A program made the position numbers and the translations under genes. The notes beneath the pieces were generated by a model, which saw only the letters and a program-made list of their open reading frames with translations, did no database searches and was not told the DNA's origin. A stretch of DNA of 64,000 nucleotides from Tubulanus polymorphus (Eukaryota > Nemertea > Palaeonemertea > Tubulaniformes > Tubulanidae). The DNA lies in assembly GCF_964204645.1 (NCBI RefSeq), contig NC_134036.1, positions 10,338,704 to 10,402,703 of the forward strand. The letters are read 5' to 3'. Below are positions 56,520 through 64,000 of the stretch, one piece after another (position 1 is the stretch's first letter; each line of letters opens with the position of its first letter).

Positions 56520-59234
56520 GTTATTTAAATTGGAATTTAAAGTAGCTAATTTATTATATATTATTCCGGAGTTCCCGGGTTTCGCGGTCCCTTTCTCTAT
56601 TGTCTTTTTCCTCTATTACAAACTCCGGTCCCTGGCGAGAAAGTCGACCACGAACACAGAAACCAGAAAACCAAGGAATAAAAGGAACTCCGGATTTAAA
56701 TATGATAATACTCAAATTTTATTCTACAATTTTAACTGAACTTTAGTATCAACAATTTATAAAATTCCCTACCTTTTAATTTAGAATTTTGTTACAAATC
56801 CCGCACACAAGAAGATGCAATTCAACCGGATAGCCGAAAGTTATCTGTTCTATAGTCTTCTAATACTTCCCCTGAAAATGCTTTCTAAAAGAGTCCGCTC
56901 TCTCTCGAGGTGCGGCCCCTTTTATACAGCTGCGTCCACACCCAAGAAAAATCCAGAACCCTGCTTGCGGCCAGCCGTAAAAGGGAACGAGCAACCAACG
57001 CAGCACCACCACTGGGGTCCTGATTCCTAGACTTTTCATTCGCTGCTAACTTTAACCCGACCCTCGACGTCATGATACCTGCCGGTCTGCTCTCCTTCTC
57101 AACCGCACCGAAGAGATTACATATATACTATTTTTCCAACCCTCGAACTCATTTATTTTAACTTATCCAATGATTACAATTCCCACAATGAATGGTATTT
57201 AATTTTGTCTAAATAGTAATATACAATGTAAGCCGAAATATCATCTTTCTTATTTATATTCTTTATCATTATTAGTACATTCAAATTTAAACACACAAAC
57301 TCTTATTAATCAAAATAATAAAACTCTTTAATATTACTTTTTAATATTACTCTTTAATATTACTCCTTATTATCGATTTATCAGACTAAGGGTCAGCGAG
57401 TGTTTCATAAGTTTATTTCATAATTGCTCATTTCCACGAATTCTTCTCATGACTACAGCGCCGTGATTACCTTCAAAGTGATTTAGAATGCTCGTCTGAT
57501 ACAAGTATAAATGTTTCAGACAAACAACCATTAAGGCGGAAAATGTATTATCGTACATAAGGAACAATGCGCGTGTTCTCCCAGGACATGCTAAGAAACC
57601 TACGTATATAAATCGTTTGATCTTTTGAAAGTACAATTCAGCTGCGGATCATCACTCCCCACTCAGCTTAAAATTTCGTCCCGAAATTTTGAATTTAGAC
57701 AACCTCTGAAACACAAGCCGACACCTCATGAAAAACCCTGAAAAACCCTGAAAAAGAAAGCAGCAACAAACGCGTCTTTTTCCCCAAAGATATTAACTAG
57801 ACCATATTCTAAAACTACTCGTTAAAGTTCATAGTAATAACACGCACTAAAAGTTCAGGATTACAGTTCACCAAAACCACAAATTAAAGTTCAGGATACC
57901 CGCTCTGAAAATGAAAGTATCTTGAGACCGCTGCCTCGGCTAATACCGTAAAAAGTCTAGCACTTAACATCACCGCAATTACGAAGTTTGAAAATATTCT
58001 GCATGAAAACGCAACAGCAACCACAACAACACAGTACACCATGGACGGACGAATGACGTTATCCAACGCAGTTCCTCGCAGCCTAATAATACACCATCCA
58101 GCGCGAAAACACGCAATATCAATGGCTTCAACGTAGAACCAGATTTACGATACAGGAGTCTATAACTTCTCCACAGTTTATATCGCAACATACGAGTCGA
58201 AAATACCACAACGCTTGTAGTACAACGAAGCTGAATACGGCGCGCTGGAACATCGAGTTCATACATCCGCCATTTAGATCGGTTTAACGCAAATGTCGTC
58301 GGCGAATTTCACGATTTCTTGCATGCAGCCAGGTGTTTTGTCCCCAAGGAGTTATCACAAGTCCGTGAGTATAACGATTTTCGCAAGAGGGACAACACCA
58401 TTAACACTGGCTGACTGCATGACTAACAAAACACTGATACATACATCTCCAGGCCTACGCCTAAACGCAACTGTATAGGCCGGATTTCTTGTCATCGACG
58501 GCCTTGCATCTTTAAAAATGGACGTGGCTCCTAGTGTCCTATGTCCCGACCATACCAGATGTTGGCCCATGCTGTTCTATGCGTCCAGCAATAGAGTCTC
58601 GGGATACCTCCCAACAAGTCCTCATCTCCATATGGTCACTATCAGGGAAGTACCCCTCAACGTCTATCGCAGCAGACAGGAAAAAAAACGGTCTTGCATC
58701 CAAGTGCTGTCATGTTGGTCGGTCTCAAACCACTCGAAACGGGTACCCTACAAGCAAAAGACAACGACAATATTACATAACAATTAGAGACAACGACAGT
58801 CTATTATACAAATTCCATAATCATATTACAAGTCTGGTCTATTATATCGACATTCTTAACAATGAAAAATAAAAGAAATAGAGCCTTCTGTTTTAACCAT
58901 CTACTGCTATCAATTTAGTCAACAAAACTTCCTCGCTATGATGACCCTACTCGTTTCATTGTTCGTTTAATTAATTGTATAACTTAATGCGTAAACGTAT
59001 ATCCAACATAAATATTACCTAAAGTAACCACTTAGATAGGCATAAAATATCATATATGGTTATTATATATCGTATAATTATCCGTAAACGAAAATGACAT
59101 GATCAGCCTGATCAAATAACAATTGCAAAATAATCTTATCACGACTATACTTACAAAGCCGTCTTATAAATTCAGGAAAAAGTGCCCATAGGAAACTCCT
59201 GCCAGAATATTAACATCGCGAGGAGAGTATAACA
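56520..59234 (-). repeat. LTR-like region of the gypsy-like element
   Basis: In minus orientation it begins TGTTATACTCTCC after a purine-rich GGAGGAG (59235-59250) and ends ATAACA just before the gag leader, so the ends are TG...CA and inverted. A strong TATAAAAG box is at 56919-56926 (minus) and AATAAAAT-type signals at about 56716. At 2.7 kb this would be a long LTR. No TGG-type primer site follows the proposed end, and no second copy is in the window, so the exact limits are inference. Confidence 0.35.
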
Positions 59235-59275
59235 CTAACTCCTCCAAATGCGATGTTACTAAGTGATTCAAAATC

Positions 59276-59914
59276 TCAATAAAGACGTGGATACAGACGA
59301 CCCTCATTTGCCAACATCGATCGCCTAGGTATGTCGAAGGACGGAGGACCTGATGGCAAATGATTGGCCAACGACGATTCTAGGACCAGAATGCTCGGTT
59401 GTTGAGTGTCGGTCTGAGCTTCAACGTCAACAGCGACAATTTCAGGTTCAACTGATGACACTACGAGTTTCGCCGCTTCTCTCAGTTCCACACTCAACGA
59501 ACGATAACTAGCCACAATGATTGCTTTACTAGATACCGATAACATCTGCCTCATTTCAAACAGACTTATCTTCAGAGGCACCGAGCATGATTTTGGTAAA
59601 TTATAAACCGTCCCCTGTGAACAGGTCATTTGTTTTTCGTGCCAAGTTAAATTCAATCGAGCAACCCCACAAGTGACCTGTAAGGCGACTCTAGTAAGAG
59701 CTGGTGGCTCTAAATAACATTCAGATTTACATCCAGACAGCGTTAGTAAAGGTAAATCGAGCCTATGTATTCCATTCTTAATTCGCAGCATCAATCTAAC
59801 TGGATACATACCAGGCGAGCATGCTGCAGGTAAACAATGCCTGCATCTATAAAATAAAGCACGTAACAATGGTCGAAAAACAATTATCAAAATTCCTACG
59901 ATTAACAAAAACAT
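59276..59914 (-). pseudogene. Second part of the envelope-like region
   Basis: A 212-residue frame that overlaps the first envelope-like frame by 68 bases in another phase. It opens with a hydrophobic segment (MFLLIVGILIIVFRPLLRAL), followed by a Cys-containing stretch (CRHCLPAACSPG, CKSECYLEPP, CSQGTVYNLPKSC) and a helical charged tail. It looks like a membrane segment plus juxtamembrane or extra domain of the same glycoprotein, separated by a frameshift or using a shifted frame. It ends about 40 bp before the proposed LTR. Confidence 0.45.
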
Positions 59915-60800
59915 CCACCCGAATATTTTCAGCCACGACCACTTCCTTGATAACTGAATTATTCCAACCTCCAGAACGTAAATCGTGAATAGAGGGGTGA
60001 ATTGTGACCATGGCTTGAGCGGGCGGAAGAAATCCTGCTCCTAACACTGGTATTAATCCTTGAGATTTTAACAAAACAAATATCGACAGTAACATGCTAC
60101 CTGCGGATAGACCTATTGCAAGCCAAGTCATCCAACCAGTGCTACCACCATTTGAAATAACTGGCTCCTGGTGATCAAATAATGCATCGACTTGGGAACG
60201 GTAAAGTTTTGACTTTTGACTGACAGTTTGGGCCAGTTTCTTAAAATCCATACTAAATTTAGTATCAACTGCCGCCACCTTTGACCAATTGTTGGTTTTA
60301 AAATCCAAAACAGGCAGCGGTGCGTATGGTGTACCCTGGAACATCGTGGCTCCAGTAACATTTGAAACTGCATTTTTCCCGAAGAAACTATGAAGGACGG
60401 GAAGGTTCACAGCGTGTGCAATAGTTACAGTGTCCTTTTTTATGCATTTATTAATTCGACCAGGGACATAAAACGTTGAACCCCGCAATGCACATGCACA
60501 ACCAATTTTAATCAAGCAAAAACGACATGCTGGAATCGCTTGTGGTGACTTGCCGGGGCATGCGAGAGTCCAAAAGTCATCACTGCCTGATACAAGGAAA
60601 TAGCCGTCGCCCACATCAGCCGCTAGTTCGGCGAGGCCCCCGACCTCGTACCTTATGTGACATAGCGCTAACACCCGTGAGGGCCTGTCGAAGAAAAGAC
60701 TACTTAGGCACGAATCAACGGTAATTTCGCGCATGGAGATGCGCTGCTGGCAAGTCATCACATCGGTAACATGACAAGTGGAAAAGATATCATGGCCCAT
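59847..60800 (-). CDS. Envelope-like glycoprotein, first part
   Basis: A 317-residue frame with a Cys-rich outer part (CRFCLIKIGCACALRG), Asn-x-Ser/Thr glycosylation sites (NVT, NWS), a long helical segment (about residues 175-210) and a clear membrane span, WMTWLAIGLSAGSMLLSIFV. The layout of ectodomain, heptad-like helix and membrane anchor next to a 3' LTR is that of env-like third ORFs in gypsy-type elements and retroviruses. In such elements the protein sits on the particle or cell surface. No signal peptide is evident at the annotated start, so the 5' part may be spliced or missing. Class of fusogen not recognised. Confidence 0.5.
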   Translation of the reverse strand: MGHDIFSTCHVTDVMTCQQRISMREITVDSCLSSLFFDRPSRVLALCHIRYEVGGLAELAADVGDGYFLVSGSDDFWTLACPGKSPQAIPACRFCLIKIGCACALRGSTFYVPGRINKCIKKDTVTIAHAVNLPVLHSFFGKNAVSNVTGATMFQGTPYAPLPVLDFKTNNWSKVAAVDTKFSMDFKKLAQTVSQKSKLYRSQVDALFDHQEPVISNGGSTGWMTWLAIGLSAGSMLLSIFVLLKSQGLIPVLGAGFLPPAQAMVTIHPSIHDLRSGGWNNSVIKEVVVAENIRVDVFVNRRNFDNCFSTIVTCFIL

Positions 60801-60932
60801 TTCTGTATAATAGTTACCATCCCTGGTCGCGCCAAAATACGGGGCGTCCCCACGATCATTGAAGTGTTATATGATGTGGCGTTTATTGGGACCGGCATAA
60901 GGACCACGGAATACAAATCAAAATAGGTCTGA

Positions 60933-61193
60933 CTAGACTAGATCGATCTCAGGCAATCCTATGTCAGCTGATGTCTGCGGCTCGTTAACCTGAGTAAAAT
61001 TGACCTCTGGTGGCTTTGGAAGCTGGCCAAAATCCCCCTTAGTTGACAGCGGCTGATGGACCGTCCATCCCTCTGTCCATAAATGACCCAAGCACGTACC
61101 CTCATACAAGGTCACATGTCGGGATGTAGGGTTCATGACCCTAATGGGAATCCCTGTTGAAGTGACATCAACTACTGACCTAGCGCCTAACAA
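60933..61193 (-). pseudogene. Protease-RT linker fragment of pol
   Basis: Reads MLGARSVVDVTSTGIPIRVM and NPTSRHVTLYEGTCLGHLW. The G-[IV]-P-[IV]-R-V-M-N...L-Y-x-G-T-x-L-G pattern is the usual piece between gypsy protease and RT. The frame stops at 60933 and no RT motif follows; env-like sequence begins about 130 bp on. This marks the deletion point of pol. Confidence 0.6.
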
Positions 61194-61256
61194 ATCCTGA
61201 GTGCGAAGATGGTTAGATGGCTCAAATACAGCAAACGGCGCTGGAGGTTTGTCCGA

Positions 61257-61730
61257 CTAACAGTTCCCGTTCACAATTACTTCACACGAAGGTGGGACAA
61301 TTGTCATTTCGGTCACTTTAACTGTCGAGGGTTTTCCTAGATTGACTGTATTGCTACTAAAATGGATTGTGTCGGCACCTGGCAGCAGGAGAGCTCTCTT
61401 GCCGTAATCAATAACAGCATGTTGCTGTTCTAGGAAGTCTGCTCCGAGAATAACATCGGAGCTCACGTCATCGACAATATACATAGAATGGATGAGATCT
61501 AGATTACCCAGCTGAAAGTTTATATCTACTAATCCTCGCAAGTTAAACTTACTACCATCTACCCAACGAGCGGAATTGAATAGTCCTTCTCGCGTTTCAC
61601 CTGACTGAATCTGCGGATTTCTATGTAAACAACCACTATTTAAAACTGATATTTCCGCGCCGGTGTCAATAAGAATATTAAGTGGTATACCAGAATGATG
61701 ACCAACTACCCGATTAGCAACAGTTGCCAT
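61257..61730 (-). CDS. Gypsy-type aspartic protease
   Basis: A 157-residue frame. LNILIDTGAEISVLNSGCL gives the D-T-G-A active-site motif of a retropepsin. Further on are SMYIVDDVSSDVILGADFLE (the ILGxDFL hydrophobic landmark) and AVIDYGKRALLLPG, typical of gypsy proteases. It works as a dimer to cut Gag-Pol. It is open and could encode a full protease domain, but the frame is not joined to gag or RT here. Confidence 0.75.
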   Translation of the reverse strand: MATVANRVVGHHSGIPLNILIDTGAEISVLNSGCLHRNPQIQSGETREGLFNSARWVDGSKFNLRGLVDINFQLGNLDLIHSMYIVDDVSSDVILGADFLEQQHAVIDYGKRALLLPGADTIHFSSNTVNLGKPSTVKVTEMTIVPPSCEVIVNGNC

Positions 61731-62682
61731 TGCCGTCCTGTTTGGCAGAAGGCAGCTTCCGCTGACCTTGGTGACTTCAATTCGGACTGATTTGTATCTT
61801 CGACCACACCCTGATTTAGTATTTTACCACTCTCTGAGTATTTTACCTTGTGATCAATTTTATTTGATGGCATAATTTCGCATTGTACCGCTGATTCAAC
61901 TGTCGCAGGGCAACTCTGTTGCGCGACTTCATGCCCCTTAATTATCGGAGAACCCTGTTCCCGCATACCGTCGCCAGTCGTCGAATTCCCCGGATCGACA
62001 TTCAGACTGCAGCGCGGCCTACTATCATAACACACATTAAGGCATCATTTTTTTCGTTTGAATCTCATCTATAACCACCGGATCACAAAAATTGACTTTT
62101 TTATGCCCTTCTCCATAGAATTTATCCCCAAATCGAACTTCATCTTCTTTTAAGTCATTTTCAAATTCAACGTTCCAGAATAATCTTTAAGTTCAGTTTC
62201 ATCAAAATAATAAGAATAAGTCCAATCAGTTTTCAAGTCTTGAACATATTCTGATGGATCAAAAAATTCGCAATCATCTAGACACGATTGCGACGACAAA
62301 TACATGTCCTCATTATAAGAATCACCATTTCTACAGGAAGAATCATCGTAATACCAGTGTTGATAGTAGTGACTATCATCCCACCAGAAATCAGATTCCC
62401 CTAGCGACGCATTTGTTGCGGGCCGTATTGTCGATTCGTCACTGGGCGGCCATTCCTCATAGGATGTTCGTTGGCTACACTGGGGCGACCATTTGTGGTT
62501 GTTCGACCCCACCCTTGCTGGTCTCCTACAGGATGAGGTCCCATGGCGGTTCCCTTATTTGGCCAATTCAAACCTGGGCGTTGATTGCTAAATCTTCTAT
62601 TGTTGTAATAACGTCTTGAGTTTGCCGGGCTGGAATTATTAAGATTCCTGTCATCTGGGCGCCTCTGATATCCCTGATCCAC
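61706..62682 (-). pseudogene. Gag end and gag-pol linker, frames broken
   Basis: Three overlapping minus frames: 62401-62682 (QGYQRRPDDRNLN..., Asn/Arg-rich, continuing from the zinc knuckle), 62150-62512 (acidic, Tyr/Trp-rich, DFWWDDSHYYQHWYYDDSSC) and 61706-62035. The mixed frames suggest small indels. The knuckle copy at 62665-62832 has a 4-base insertion relative to the one at 55186. Confidence 0.5.
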
Positions 62683-62832
62683 TTGCCAGGTAAGTAGGGC
62701 AGTTACGGGCGTAATGTCCCGGGGCGTGGCAGCGGTAACAAATCACGCTCCCTCCGCTTCATCTCTGTAGAGATCGCCTTTCATCTGGAGATACTCCCCT
62801 CTCATGCTGGTCATGGCGTCTAGGGTTCGAAT

Positions 62833-63411
62833 AAGTATAGAACTCCTATGAATAAATACAGCATATAATAGCACATATTATTCGTATGCAGGCCTACTTG
62901 TCTGTGAAGGTTCTTCGGTTTGTTACTGTTGCCTATTTTGTGGCTGAAAATAATGAATAATGAAAAACCCTCATCAACTTTGAGGTGACTGTTAAGTGAT
63001 ACCACACGTTCTGCAGGCCATAAAAAATTACTTGATTCTCATCAGTTGTGATCAACATATCGGAGAGGGAGGTTTATATTTTGTATGAAATAATATTGAT
63101 TTATGATGATTTTATATCCGTCATATTCATCTAAAAACGACTCTGTCACAATAGCAAGGCCCATTGAGGTTGCGATTTTTTTTAAACCAAAACCGCTTGT
63201 CACTGAACAGAAGTGGGTCAATGTTTGCTGAACTGAACTAGCTTTCAATAATCATTAAATGTGAACTAATTTGAGTGCTATGTGTCACTATTATCTTAAG
63301 TGTTTACAATTCGGAGTGGGCGCTGATAAGAATCAAATAATTTATTTCATAAGATCTAAATGTCATCAAGATGCTGAAGTACTGGTACAAACAAATTGTT
63401 GTATTTTTCAG
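62833..63411. other. Flank right of the gypsy-like element
   Basis: AT-rich, no gene seen. The plus-strand frame that enters the chromodomain exon from the left (63271-63411) is probably intron read-through. Confidence 0.4.
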
Positions 63412-63591
63412 GTTTTCTTTCTTGTCAAGTGGGAAACTTATAGTATAACTCATTGTTCCTGGGAGCCGTCTTCACATCTGCCACGTCATTTTATTGATAA
63501 TTACGAGGAACCAAATATTGAACCCACACGAATTTCATTTTGGTCCGATCGTTTTTCGGAAGCTGTTAGAAGATTAGTCCTAACTGAATGA
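63412..63591 (+). CDS. Terminal exon encoding the second half of a chromodomain
   Basis: Follows a strong acceptor (TTGTATTTTTCAG) and reads VFFLVKWETYSITHCSWEPS, SHLPRHFIDNYEEPN and on to AVRRLVLTE with stop. F-L-V-K-W-x-x-Y...C-S-W-E-P...L...I-x-x-Y is the core of a chromodomain: the second and third strands plus the C-terminal helix. The first strand would lie in an upstream exon, not found here. Chromodomains bind methylated histone tails. Chromodomains also occur at the end of some retrotransposon integrases, but the exon structure argues for a host gene or DNA transposon. Confidence 0.6.
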   Translation, partial: VFFLVKWETYSITHCSWEPSSHLPRHFIDNYEEPNIEPTRISFWSDRFSEAVRRLVLTE

Positions 63592-64000
63592 GTAGTAAGG
63601 GCAAACATCGAATTTCCGCTGGATATTTATCGTTATGTTTTTTACGGAAAGGGAACTCTTCTTAAAAATGGATACTTGTCTCTTCAAAAACGCGACTTTG
63701 ATAAGTTACAACTCGACGCTGCTTAGAATTATCGTATCAATAAACATGGGCAGGGACTCAGAATACTATTCCCTGTAGAATTAAAAGCAAAACTATGGTT
63801 TAGTCGAAGAATTTATTACGTAAATGAGAACAAAAATCTTGATTTTGGGAACAATCACCCACTCGAGAAAATAATCGTCCGATGTGTAACTATTGCGTGC
63901 GATACGGCGACATTGAATGATGAAAATTCGTAGTTTGTATTGAACTTAGTTGACTTTAATGTCAAGCTGTAGTGAGTGGTCATTTATTCAAGAATTTCAT
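63592..64000. other. Right end of the window
   Basis: No supported gene. A 33-codon plus-strand frame (from ATG 63668) has no support. Confidence 0.35.

Noticed and set aside
58261-58872. Short plus-strand frames in the LTR-like region
   Set aside because: Opposite to the element's coding strand, no family match; likely shadows in noncoding DNA.

Overview
This window reads as intron-bearing, AT-rich nuclear DNA of an animal. Long intergenic and intronic stretches, GT-AG splice sites, tRNA-derived and foldback repeats, BEL/Pao and Ty3/gypsy-like LTR elements, PIF/Harbinger DNA transposons and very long microsatellites all point that way. There are no operons, bacterial-type genes, CRISPR arrays or rRNA/tRNA operons. 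The family mix (Helentron-like elements with tandem cores, BEL elements, Harbinger) suits a marine invertebrate such as a mollusc or other lophotrochozoan, or an invertebrate deuterostome. That placement is inference.

Layout. 0-12 kb is a patchwork of transposon remains and a few minus-strand exons: a BEN-domain terminal exon (2956-3918) with its 3' end partly duplicated, a Helentron-like repeat (3966-5194, reversed), an 854-bp element with 12-bp ends and a 6-bp target duplication (5681-6534), a terminal exon encoding a polybasic CAAX-like tail (7257-7629), and a 2.15-kb unclassified DNA transposon with a 7-bp target duplication (8899-11046). At 12.17-12.32 kb lies a promoter-like block with three CCAAT boxes and a short first exon ending in a GTAAGT donor. 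13.7-15.8 kb is a minisatellite with a unit near 63 bp. From 13 to 28 kb runs a tandem segmental array. It repeats a 114-bp candidate exon with conserved splice sites (four intact copies, one frameshifted, two decayed), set among a 66-bp-type satellite and copies of a 1.2-1.4-kb Helentron-like element whose 154-bp core repeats carry a CTCF-core-like motif.

28-39 kb holds scattered coding-like exons on both strands, two arrays of CACGTG-centred palindromes, and a huge (TA)n-(ATAC)n tract (39.38-40.29 kb). 41.6-45.1 kb contains a GC-rich C2H2-type exon, a possible solo LTR and a three-copy 228-bp repeat. 45.46-47.61 kb is the core of a PIF/Harbinger transposon: the coiled-coil terminal exon of its Myb-like partner gene faces an apparently intact two-exon transposase. 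49.26-55.19 kb is a BEL/Pao retrotransposon with both LTRs and a decayed gag-pol. It abuts a minus-strand gypsy-like element (55.19-62.83 kb) in the unusual order gag part, protease, envelope-like ORFs, LTR-like region, gag, with no reverse transcriptase. A chromodomain exon closes the window (63.41-63.59 kb).

How the parts work together. The two-gene Harbinger unit makes sense as a system: transposase plus DNA-binding partner. A speculative host gene could run from the CCAAT promoter through the tandem exons to one of several phase-compatible terminal exons (28.98, 31.13 or 37.18 kb). This fits by splice phase only and needs RNA evidence. Everything was read by eye. Element boundaries with target duplications or empty-site comparisons are the firmest calls, and single-exon gene calls are the weakest.
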